This document shows positions 8,501-13,971 of a DNA stretch of 49,330 nt, piece after piece (the first letter of the stretch is position 1; each line of letters begins with the position of its first letter). The notes below the pieces were generated by a model. That model saw only the letters and a list, made by a program, of their open reading frames with translations. It ran no database searches and was not told the origin of the DNA. The position numbers and the translations under genes are program-made. The DNA comes from Crocosphaera sp. (GTDB lineage: Bacteria > Cyanobacteriota > Cyanobacteriia > Cyanobacteriales > Microcystaceae), in contig JASJDN010000018.1 in the NCBI GenBank assembly GCA_030065205.1, positions 1-49,330 on the forward strand. The letters run 5' to 3'.

Positions 8501-10284
8501 CGTTGAGTTTCCCGATCGCGGAGACCGTAGCCATCACCCCATCGGGAAACATCGTCTCTGGGAGTTGGAGCAACACCCTGAAAGTGTGGAGTCCTCAGGG
8601 AAAACTTCTCCATCCCCTAAAAGGTCATCAAGGTCCTGTCTTGACCGTAGCCATCACCCCATCGGGAAACATCGTCTCTGGGAGTGTTGACAGCACCTTG
8701 AGAGTGTGGAGTCCTCAGGGAAAACTTCTCCATACCGTAGAAAGTCTCCATACCCGAGAAGGTCGTAAAGCTCCTGTGACGACCGTGGCCATCACCCCAT
8801 CGGGAAACATCGTCTCTGGGAGTTTTGACAACGTGAAAGTGTGGAGTCCCCAAGGAACCCTTCTCCGGACCCTCCAAGGTGTGGCGACCGTAGCCATCAC
8901 CCCATCGGGAAACATCGTTTCTGGGAGTTTTAACGGCACTGTGAAAATATTGAGTGAGCAGGGAAAGCTTCTCCATACCCTAAAAGGTCATAAAGCTCCT
9001 GTCTCCACCTTGGCCATCACCCCAGAGGGAAACATCGTCTCTGGGAGTGCTGACGGCACAGTAAAAATATGGGGCTGGGGCGACCAGAGAAAGCCTATCG
9101 AGACCTTAGAAGGTCATCAATATGCTGACACGACTGAGGCCACTACCCCAGAGGGAAACATCGTCTCTGGGGACGGCAAGACCGTGAAAGTGTCGAGTCC
9201 TGAGGGAGACCTTCTCGACACCTTCCAAGGTCATAAAGCCCCTGTCAACACTGTGGCCATCACTCCAGAGAGAAACATCGTTTCTGGGAGTGATGACAAC
9301 ACCGTGAAAGTGTGGAGTCCTCAGGGAAAGCTTCTCTATACCCTTGAAGGTCATGAAAATGCTGTCAACACTGTGGCCATCACTCCAGAGGGAAACATCG
9401 TTTCTGGAAGTGATGACAACACCGTGAAAGTGTGGAGTCCTCAAGGAAAGCTTCTCTATACCTTCCAAGGTCATAAAAATGCTGTCAAGACTGTGGCCAT
9501 CACCCCATCGGGAAATATAGTCTCTCGGAGTGATAACAGCACCGTGAAAGTGTGGCGTGGTTTTAAAGTCTCATCCTTGTTAAAAGAAGGATGTGAAAGA
9601 TTACAGTTTCATCCTGTGTTGCTGTCTGTTCCTTCGGAAGACATGGAAGACGAAGCCAAAAGTAAAGCAGAAACCGCCGAAAAAGCAGCCAAAACTTGCT
9701 TAAATCATAAGGGTTGGAATAATGAAGAAAAAGCCGAATTTTTAGTGAGAAAAAGTTTTGCGATTGCTAAGGAAACAGGAGACATGAACGCAGCTAATCG
9801 TAAGCTACAGGAAGCCAAAAAATTAGATAACAATATTGATATTAAAAAAGAGCAAAAAAAATCACCCAAAGCATTAATTGAAAGAGGAGTAAGGTTAGCA
9901 GAAGATCACAAGATTGATCAAGCATTAACTACTTATCAAACAGCACAAGAATTAGATCCTGACCTTAAAATAGATGCTGAATCATGGGCTACTTTATGTT
10001 GGTTTGGTAGCCTTAACCGTAAAGCCAAAGAAGTTTTATTTGCTTGTGAAAATGCCGTTAAAAATTCCCCTGATAATACTGAAATAAAAGCATTATCTAT
10101 TGATAGTCAAGGGTTAGCGAGAGCCTTAACAGAAGATTTTGAGGGTGCGATTAAAGATTTTCAAGCTGTCCTATATTTACCTGGAGGACGAGACAAATAT
10201 AAACGAAAACAATGGATAGAGCAACTTAAAAAAGGGGAGAATCCTTTTACTGATGAAGTGTTAGAGGAATTGAAGAATGAGTAA
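5521..10284 (+). CDS. Caspase-like peptidase / nSTAND ATPase / WD40 / TPR protein
   Basis: This 1587-residue multidomain protein is a probable signal-activated protease of the bacterial conflict or cell-death type. Residues 1-245 are a C14 caspase-like domain: EALIVGIDFY at the N-terminus, His105 in YFSGHGW and Cys157 in LDCCFSG form the expected dyad. Residues about 275-700 are a STAND-type NTPase with Walker A GASGSGKSS (298-306) and Walker B IIMIIDQFEE (379-388). One hydrophobic segment (about 743-758) precedes 12 WD40-type repeats (about 838-1347) with consensus TVAITPSGNIVSGS...VKVWSPQGKLL. The C-terminus (about 1365-1575) is helical and TPR-like. In the family, ligand sensing by the repeats is thought to release the ATPase and activate the protease. 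Residues about 347-376 look like a repeat-derived insertion. It is divergent from two unknown genes. Confidence 0.88.
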   Translation: MTQQWEALIVGIDFYRTIFTDYHELQNLTVACKDAKDVAQQLKQYGYESFRIQSLPQQPYQKGEESNLSTLGVRSEELKDKITNLFNPPSQQETPDLALFYFSGHGWRKIVNDHEDVFLATSDIYPANNIYGISIRWLGEQIQKSPVKKIIVWLDCCFSGELINYLPENKDYCLITATRSFETGLEISYKQGLFTQTLLKGLNPDNYADGIVDSHKLKEFVEKQMAKTSQRPLIANSEGSILLTTCYTLANFKDECPYRSLSYFTETREDAEVFYGRSKITNYLINRLQTDRLIAVLGASGSGKSSLLRAGLLYQLKLGQVIIGSNLWTYLTPFSPTENPLQQLENVGWVEETKPNFMKSTHPQPLPGGEVGISEESKIIMIIDQFEECFTMCDETTREAFFKQLIDLLNNYSNLHIIIGMRSDFRGRLREHKNLVDALNKPYINLEHLNREEIEEAIAKPAEKSGVLIESSLKQQLINDVEDYPGSLPLLQYTLTRLWEESRHQGERFLTLKTYQDLGGIEGTLEKHADEVYNSLDDKQKEIAQRIFLELTQVGDTYDVRRRVYLKDLVNEHHSFNQLNAVTQILADDRNRLIVRDIKHQASSCKFVLGFLCRVNVLRLANLLKQKRGKKLVDLREIINDQPSKIQIDVVHEALIRHWKRLQQWQYQYRAAMVTERKIEAEAEEWHNKGRKSADLLQESKLGEAKEYLKDYGHLGMLDGIAEECIKESFRQNQIRRWQKRGVVGVIAAMAVVSTFFAIDSNKRATVATLKEQAATVKNLFPIKPLESLVLAIATTGENLDTWYIHKPWQPWQLWENREILPEVRSILYEAIDQVWERNTLTGHQGPVLTLAITPSGNIVSGSYDNTVNVWSPQGKLLHTLTGHQGPVLTLAITPSGNIVSGSYDKTVKVWSPQGKLLHTLKGHQGPVLTVAITPSGNIVSGSFDNVKVWSPQGEPLYPLKGHQDADTTMFWDGLLTFFKLSKDEITTIWDSFSLSFPIAETVAITPSGNIVSGSWSNTLKVWSPQGKLLHPLKGHQGPVLTVAITPSGNIVSGSVDSTLRVWSPQGKLLHTVESLHTREGRKAPVTTVAITPSGNIVSGSFDNVKVWSPQGTLLRTLQGVATVAITPSGNIVSGSFNGTVKILSEQGKLLHTLKGHKAPVSTLAITPEGNIVSGSADGTVKIWGWGDQRKPIETLEGHQYADTTEATTPEGNIVSGDGKTVKVSSPEGDLLDTFQGHKAPVNTVAITPERNIVSGSDDNTVKVWSPQGKLLYTLEGHENAVNTVAITPEGNIVSGSDDNTVKVWSPQGKLLYTFQGHKNAVKTVAITPSGNIVSRSDNSTVKVWRGFKVSSLLKEGCERLQFHPVLLSVPSEDMEDEAKSKAETAEKAAKTCLNHKGWNNEEKAEFLVRKSFAIAKETGDMNAANRKLQEAKKLDNNIDIKKEQKKSPKALIERGVRLAEDHKIDQALTTYQTAQELDPDLKIDAESWATLCWFGSLNRKAKEVLFACENAVKNSPDNTEIKALSIDSQGLARALTEDFEGAIKDFQAVLYLPGGRDKYKRKQWIEQLKKGENPFTDEVLEELKNE
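6561..6628. repeat. Palindromic repeat inserted in frame in the STAND domain
   Basis: Inside the caspase gene lie two hairpins: AGGTTGGGTT (6561-6570) with AACCCAACTT (6581-6590), and CCCCTCC (6613-6619) with GGAGGGG (6622-6628). Both resemble the interspersed palindromes found between cyanobacterial genes. The stretch encodes a low-complexity segment (VGWVEETKPNF, then THPQPLPGGEVG) between Walker A and Walker B, where conserved domain sequence is expected. The frame is kept on both sides. Confidence 0.6.
8041..9558 (+). repeat. Tandem WD40-coding repeat array, about 12 units of about 120 bp
   Basis: Units of about 40 residues repeat with strong nucleotide conservation; the phrase encoding AITPSGNIVSGS recurs almost unchanged, e.g. 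at 8080, 8200, 8320, 8533, 8653 and 8791. Units 1-3, 5, 10 and 11 are the most alike. Unit 4 carries an insertion of about 33 residues, unit 7 is shortened, and unit 9 has lost several consensus residues. Similarity at the DNA level indicates recent unit duplication or gene conversion. The opposite strand yields spurious open frames here because of the repetition. Confidence 0.85.
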
Positions 10285-10356
10285 TTAATTAATACAATGA
10301 AGACATTTATAGTATAATTATTTGGTTGTTATGATTGTTCAACAGGAATATATGAC

Positions 10357-10623
10357 GTGAAATTTGTTTTAAGTCAACACGCAGAAGAAGAAATGATAAA
10401 GCGAAAAATCCCAATTTCAATTCTTGAATTAATTTTAGGAAATCCTGAATATATTACGGAAGAAGACGGACTCAAAGTTTATCAAGGAACATTCACCAAA
10501 AATAATGATAAAATATATTTACTGAGGATTTATGTTAATGATGTAGTTGAACCTAACAAAATTGTTACCGTTTACTTTACTAGCAAATTAAACAAATATA
10601 GGAGACAAAACAATGGAAGCTAA
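10357..10623 (+). CDS. DUF4258-like small protein, probable toxin of a TA pair
   Basis: An 88-residue protein beginning MKFVLSQHAEEEMIKRKI, the usual opening of DUF4258 proteins (an H-A-x-x-x-M-x-x-R pattern), followed by beta-rich sequence ending in KIVTVYFTSKLNKY. DUF4258 proteins are RelE-like in pattern and commonly sit beside DUF2283 genes; a toxin role is presumed for the family, not shown. The start is GTG at 10357. It overlaps the next gene by 11 bases, so the two are translationally coupled. Confidence 0.75.
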   Translation: MKFVLSQHAEEEMIKRKIPISILELILGNPEYITEEDGLKVYQGTFTKNNDKIYLLRIYVNDVVEPNKIVTVYFTSKLNKYRRQNNGS

Positions 10624-10825
10624 ATATGATACAGAAGTTGATGTTTTAAGAATTAATTGGAGTAACGCAGAAATAGAAGAAAGTGATAATATTAGTCCAG
10701 GAGTAATATTAGATTATGATGCAGAAGGAAACGTGATCGGAATTGAAATTTTAAACGCTTCAAAAAAAATTGAAAACTTTACATCAAAAAAAGCAATTGG
10801 AGATTTATATCATGAAAAAATTTGA
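10613..10825 (+). CDS. DUF2283 family protein, probable antitoxin-like partner
   Basis: A 70-residue protein with the DUF2283 pattern: MEAKYDTEVDVLRINW, then SPGVILDYDAEGNVIGIEIL. Preceded by a good Shine-Dalgarno (AGGAG). It overlaps both the upstream DUF4258-like gene and the downstream DUF6887-like gene, so all three form a compact operon. The first codons and leader of this gene recur as broken copies at 11030 and 11641. Function in the pair is unproven. Confidence 0.8.
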   Translation: MEAKYDTEVDVLRINWSNAEIEESDNISPGVILDYDAEGNVIGIEILNASKKIENFTSKKAIGDLYHEKI

Positions 10826-11015
10826 ACAAATGACAACTCAAGAATTACGAGACTATATCCGTAAACATCCTACAGATGCAGACGCTATTAGAGTTAGAAT
10901 GAAACAAATAGAAAGCGATCCAAAAGCGGTTACTATCAACTATGGAACCCCTGGAAACGAAATAGAAACTATCTTGTCTCAAACTAATAATAAAATACCC
11001 AAAAATAATAGTTAA
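10812..11015 (+). CDS. DUF6887-like small protein
   Basis: A 67-residue protein starting MKKFEQMTTQELRDYIRKHPTD, the pattern of a small cyanobacterial family (M-x-x-x-E-L-R-x-Y-I/L-x-x-H/R-x-x-D). A clear relative is at 48607 in this window, next to a DUF6888-type gene. An ATG 42 bases earlier is open but lies deep in the DUF2283 gene; ATG 10812 gives only 14 bases of overlap. ATG 10830 is a second possibility. Function unknown; company suggests a TA-like module. Confidence 0.65.
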   Translation: MKKFEQMTTQELRDYIRKHPTDADAIRVRMKQIESDPKAVTINYGTPGNEIETILSQTNNKIPKNNS

Positions 11016-11029
11016 CAGGAGACAAAACA

Positions 11030-11083
11030 ATGAAAGCTAAATATGATACAGACTTAGACTGCGATCGCCGATTAAAGGTATAA
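11030..11083 (+). pseudogene. Truncated DUF2283 start (broken duplicate)
   Basis: The leader ACAGGAGACAAAACA and codons MKAKYDTDLD copy the beginning of the DUF2283 gene at 10613, but the frame runs into a HIP1 octamer and stops after 17 residues. It keeps a Shine-Dalgarno and start, so a short peptide could still be made. Confidence 0.65.
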
Positions 11084-11119
11084 TCAAGTAAGGGCTTAAA
11101 TGAAAGACTGGAATCTATT

Positions 11120-11302
11120 ATGACAGAAAAAGTATCCCTACCCAACCCAGAAAAAGTTCAACAAACAGTCACAAAAATGCGCCAAGTTTGTCGAGAATTT
11201 GATCATCTTAACGTAGCATTAGATGAACTAATTGCTCAAGTCAAGTTAGAGATACGCAATAGTTCCTTAACAGCTTATCGGTTAGGGAAAAAAAATCTAT
11301 AG
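11120..11302 (+). CDS. Small protein of unknown function in the TA island
   Basis: A 60-residue protein (MTEKVSLPNPEKVQQTVTKMRQVCREFDHL...) that looks mostly helical. I do not recognise the family. It lies 23 bp upstream of a CopG-like antitoxin gene on the same strand and may be its partner or a leader. Its first 15 codons and upstream sequence are repeated, with changes, at about 12300-12369, where the copy is broken. Confidence 0.5.
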   Translation: MTEKVSLPNPEKVQQTVTKMRQVCREFDHLNVALDELIAQVKLEIRNSSLTAYRLGKKNL

Positions 11303-11325
11303 TTTGTTATAGCATAAGGTTAGAA

Positions 11326-11598
11326 ATGTCCGTCTTAAACCCAGAAGAACAAGCATTATTAAACAGTGTTGAAAATGGAGAATGGCAAACCATTGATAAT
11401 GTTGATCAAGAAATTAAACGTTATCAAACCTACGCTAATCATCATATTACTCAAAAGCAAATAGCAGTAAGTTTATCAACAGAAGACAGTCAAAGAATTC
11501 AACAATTAGCTAATGAACTCGGTAAAAGTATTCCTGATTTAACAACAGAAATAATACATAAATATTTGCAAGGAGAACTCATAGAAAACGTCAACTAA
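11326..11598 (+). CDS. CopG/BrnA-like antitoxin
   Basis: A 90-residue protein matching the CopG-type antitoxin pattern: LNPEEQALLNSVENGEWQ at the start, then ITQKQIAVSLSTEDSQRIQQLANELG, a short beta strand plus helix typical of ribbon-helix-helix proteins, and a C-terminal helix (LTTEIIHKYLQGEL). Such antitoxins bind their own promoter and neutralise a RelE- or BrnT-like toxin. No complete toxin lies directly beside it on this strand; downstream is only a DUF2283 start fragment. The toxin may be lost, or the 60-residue upstream gene may be the partner. Confidence 0.65.
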   Translation: MSVLNPEEQALLNSVENGEWQTIDNVDQEIKRYQTYANHHITQKQIAVSLSTEDSQRIQQLANELGKSIPDLTTEIIHKYLQGELIENVN

Positions 11599-11640
11599 AT
11601 TAAAATAATTAAATTACAATTGCTTACAGGAGATTAAACA

Positions 11641-11673
11641 ATGGAATCTAAATATGATTATATTAATCTACAA
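11641..11673 (+). pseudogene. Remnant of a DUF2283 gene start
   Basis: AGGAGATTAAACA followed by codons MESKYDYINLQ repeats the leader and first residues of the DUF2283 gene at 10613. Similarity ends within about 11 codons, and the frame then runs antisense through the RelE gene. A third copy of the same start segment within 1.1 kb. Confidence 0.5.
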
Positions 11674-11943
11674 ATTCCTATAAACTTCATCATCATTTCG
11701 TTTACCTACTTTAATGATATTAATTTCTTCCCCTTGAATTTTATAAATAATACGAAACTCTCCCTGAGTAACTCGATAAAGATCAGAAAATCCTTTTAAT
11801 AACTTATAATCTTGAGGGTGAGGATTATCTATTAGAGAAAGAATCTTTGACATTACTTGTTTAAAAAACTTAGGTTGCAGTTTTAAAAGTTCTTTGCGTG
11901 CTGATTTTTTAATATTCAGCTTATACTGTTTCCCTTCAGTCAT
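11668..11943 (-). CDS. RelE/ParE-superfamily toxin
   Basis: A 91-residue protein with RelE-fold hallmarks: an N-terminal strand and Lys-rich helix (YKLNIKKSARKELLKLQP), DYKLLKGFSDLYRVTQGEFRIIYKI, and a short C-terminal strand (INIIKVGKRND). RelE toxins cleave mRNA at the ribosome, ParE relatives target gyrase; which applies is unclear. The gene overlaps the upstream antitoxin gene by 8 bases, the classical arrangement for a coupled type II pair. It points against the rest of the island. Confidence 0.88.
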   Translation of the reverse strand: MTEGKQYKLNIKKSARKELLKLQPKFFKQVMSKILSLIDNPHPQDYKLLKGFSDLYRVTQGEFRIIYKIQGEEINIIKVGKRNDDEVYRNL

Positions 11944-12199
11944 TCACAATACTCTCTATAGTAAAATCCGTACCATGAAGCTTATTATAGGATTCAATCA
12001 CTGATTCTGGACTAAAAGATTCCTCATCCGCAATTAAATCACTTTCTAATTGCTTTAAACGTTCCCATTCTTCATAACTAATTAAAGTTGCGATCGCTTT
12101 TCCTTCCTGTTCAATGATAATTGATGTTTCCCCTTGAATAAGACGATCCAGAAATTCAGTTAAATGTTGTTGAACTTGACTAGCATTGACTTGATTCAT
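11936..12199 (-). CDS. Phd/YefM-type antitoxin
   Basis: An 87-residue protein with the Phd/YefM N-terminal DNA-binding domain: VNASQVQQHLTEFLDRLIQG, then IIIEQEGKAIATLISYEEWERL. The acidic C-terminus (residues about 55-87) would wrap the toxin. It is the first gene of the minus-strand pair with the RelE-type toxin. The family represses its own operon; the AT-rich palindromic stretch with TATAATAGTATAAATTA just upstream (12215-12231) is a plausible operator/promoter. Confidence 0.88.
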   Translation of the reverse strand: MNQVNASQVQQHLTEFLDRLIQGETSIIIEQEGKAIATLISYEEWERLKQLESDLIADEESFSPESVIESYNKLHGTDFTIESIVND

Positions 12200-12289
12200 A
12201 ACAAAATCTTCCGCTATAATAGTATAAATTATTTAAAATTAGCCTAATAACTTCTTTATTGTAAGACAGAATTTAGAGAAATTCAAGAA

Positions 12290-12369
12290 GCAAAAAAAGA
12301 CTGGAACCTATTATGAGAGAAAAACTATCCCCACCCAACCCAGAAAAAGTTCAACAAACAGTGCAATGA
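12290..12369 (+). pseudogene. Broken duplicate of the 60-residue gene start
   Basis: The segment GACTGGAA..CTATTATGA and codons for PNPEKVQQTV repeat 11107-11170 with few changes. The copy reads from ATG 12313 for 18 residues and stops at 12367-12369, overlapping the start of hicB. It shows that gene beginnings in this island have been copied and joined to other genes. Confidence 0.65.
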
Positions 12370-12593
12370 CAAAAACAACAAAAAAAGAAAGAATCGTTTT
12401 TCTTTATCCTGACGAAGATGGTTACATTATCGCAGAAGTACCTAGTCTTCCAGGTTGCATTAGTCAAGGAGAAACCCGTCAAGAAGCTTTACAAAATATT
12501 CAAGAAGCAATTACACTTCATCTAGAAGTTTTACAAGAAAGAGGTGAACAAATTCCCGAAGACAACATAGAAATAACGTCAGTGAAACTATGA
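12366..12593 (+). CDS. hicB: HicB-family antitoxin
   Basis: A 75-residue partial-RNase-H-like HicB protein: YPDEDGYIIAEVPSLPGCISQGETRQEALQNIQEAI is the diagnostic block. HicB sequesters the HicA mRNA interferase. No separate DNA-binding domain is present, as in many short cyanobacterial HicB proteins. The stop overlaps the hicA start (ATGA), giving antitoxin-first order and translational coupling. The start overlaps a broken gene copy, so the native promoter may have been replaced by that fragment's leader. Confidence 0.88.
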   Translation: MTKTTKKERIVFLYPDEDGYIIAEVPSLPGCISQGETRQEALQNIQEAITLHLEVLQERGEQIPEDNIEITSVKL

Positions 12594-12811
12594 GTAAATT
12601 ACCAGTTGTCTCTGGAAAACAATGTATTAAAGCATTAGAAAAAGTAGGTTTTGTAATTTTTAGACAAAGAGGAAGCCATATTACAATGGTAAGAGAAAAT
12701 CCTCAATGTCAAGTCACTATTCCTAATCATAAAACAGTGGCCAAAGGAACATTAAGAGCAATTATTAGACAAGCAGATTTAACCGTTGATGAATTTATCC
12801 AACTCTTGTAA
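12590..12811 (+). CDS. hicA: HicA-family mRNA interferase toxin
   Basis: A 73-residue dsRBD-like HicA toxin. Typical features: LPVVSGKQCIKALEKVGFV, then RQRGSHITM with the conserved catalytic GSH (His), and VTIPNHKTVAKGTLRAIIRQA. HicA cleaves mRNA independently of the ribosome. Full length and intact, with a 4-base overlap with hicB. A second, truncated HicA lies at 49103. Confidence 0.9.
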   Translation: MSKLPVVSGKQCIKALEKVGFVIFRQRGSHITMVRENPQCQVTIPNHKTVAKGTLRAIIRQADLTVDEFIQLL

Positions 12812-12895
12812 TGTTTAGTACCTATGGAACCCCTGAAAACGAAATTATAAGATAGAATTAGGATTAAGTTTAAAGGTGCAAGATGTCAGTTTAGA

Positions 12896-13329
12896 GTAGA
12901 TTGCTTCGGGGTGTTTTTAGTAACAATTAAAGCTGACTGTTTATATTACCCCTCGCAATGACAAGTTAGGTGTCTCATAAGTTAATAGTAGATTGCTTCG
13001 GGGTGTTTTTAGTAACAATTAAAGCTGACTATTAGTATTACCCCTCGCAATGACAAATTAAGTGTGTCATAACTTATAGTAGATTGCTTCGGGGTGTTTT
13101 TAGTAACAATTAAAGCTGACTATTGGTATTACCCCTCGCAATGACAAGTTAGGTGTCTCATAAGTTAATAGTAGATTGCTTCGGGGTGTTTTTAGTAACA
13201 ATTAAAGCTGACTGGTTGTATTACCCCTCGCAATGACAAGTTAGGTGTCTCATAAGTTAATAGTAGATTGCTTTGGGGTGTTTTCAGTAACAATTAAAGC
13301 CGACTGTTTATATTACCCCTCGCAATGAC
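12896..13329. repeat. Tandem array of a 92-bp repeat, about 4.7 copies
   Basis: Copies begin at 12896, 12988, 13079, 13171 and 13263, each starting GTAGATTGCTTCGGGGTG and containing AACAATTAAAGC and ACCCCTCGCAATGACA. Period is 91-92 bp; differences are mostly in the middle (e.g. ACTGTTTATATT, ACTATTAGTATT) and in the spacer of copy 2. Within each unit ATTGC..GGGGT and ACCCCTCGCAAT can pair around a loop of about 35 bases. No open frame spans the array. It fills the 532-bp gap between convergent hicA and txlA, along with about 80 bp of unremarkable sequence. Confidence 0.9.
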
Positions 13330-13343
13330 CACAGACTTTCCCA

Positions 13344-13892
13344 CTAAGACTTAACTTGAGAACCATGACTGCGAGGATCACTAATAGAATTATTGGGACT
13401 TTTTAACCCAGAAGTTTGTCCCGTAGCAGCAGCATAGGGTAAGGGTTGATGGGCAATTAATGCGTCTAAGTTAGCTTCCATCACTGAAGGAGGTTGTTCT
13501 CCAATGGTTTGTGCGATCGCTTTTCCTTGATCGTCAATAAAGACAAAATGGGGGATACCATCCACCCGATACCGAAGAATTTCGGGCAACCATTTATTAT
13601 TATCCACGTTCAACATGACAAAATTGACCGACTCCCCATATTTTTGCTTCAATTGCGCTAATTCTGGGGCCATGGCCTGGCAACTGGTACACCAATCAGC
13701 ATAAAATTCGGTTAAAGTGGGTTTTTGGTTGTTCATGGCCACTTCAATGGGGGTGGATGCCTTCGCTTGGGCCTCTAAAGAAACGGAAATGGTTTGAGAT
13801 TGAAAGCCAAAAAAGATAGCGATGCTGAGGGCGATCGCAGCAAAGGCGATGACTGTATTTCTGATACGATTAGCATTAACAATTTCAGACAT
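13344..13892 (-). CDS. txlA: Thioredoxin-like thiol-disulfide protein, TxlA/HCF164 type
   Basis: A 182-residue membrane-anchored thioredoxin. Residues about 12-32 form one membrane segment, followed by a thioredoxin fold with active site WCTSC in EFYADWCTSCQAMAPEL, a cis-Pro loop in VDGIPHFVF, and a polar C-terminal tail. The plant relative HCF164 works in the thylakoid lumen in cytochrome b6f assembly, receiving electrons from CcdA; TxlA is its cyanobacterial counterpart. It is downstream of ndhB on the same strand across 79 bp with a palindrome. Confidence 0.85.
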   Translation of the reverse strand: MSEIVNANRIRNTVIAFAAIALSIAIFFGFQSQTISVSLEAQAKASTPIEVAMNNQKPTLTEFYADWCTSCQAMAPELAQLKQKYGESVNFVMLNVDNNKWLPEILRYRVDGIPHFVFIDDQGKAIAQTIGEQPPSVMEANLDALIAHQPLPYAAATGQTSGLKSPNNSISDPRSHGSQVKS

Positions 13893-13944
13893 ATTAAGGG
13901 CTTAAAAAATAACTGTTTTACTGTTTATCTATTCTATAAAATGA

Positions 13945-13961
13945 GGTGGGCAATGCCCACC
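13945..13961. terminator. GGTGGGCA-A-TGCCCACC palindrome after ndhB
   Basis: A perfect 8-bp inverted repeat with a one-base centre lies 11 bp beyond the ndhB stop. It may end ndhB transcription, although a T-run is lacking. The same core, with a T centre, occurs after acnB (45592-45608), and a related arm occurs in the 1728-1834 element, so it is also an interspersed repeat. Confidence 0.5.
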
Positions 13962-13971
13962 CTACCGAGAA

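Noticed and set aside
8617..9474. Minus-strand open frames across the WD40-coding region (8617-8976, 8715-8939, 9106-9474)
   Set aside because: They mirror the tandem repeat on the coding strand, repeat the same artificial phrase (ETMFPDGVMATV or NDVSLWSDGH) and have no family match.
12896..13329. 92-bp array as a possible CRISPR
   Set aside because: The units are tandem without unique spacers of constant length; variation is by substitutions within the unit, and no cas genes are present.
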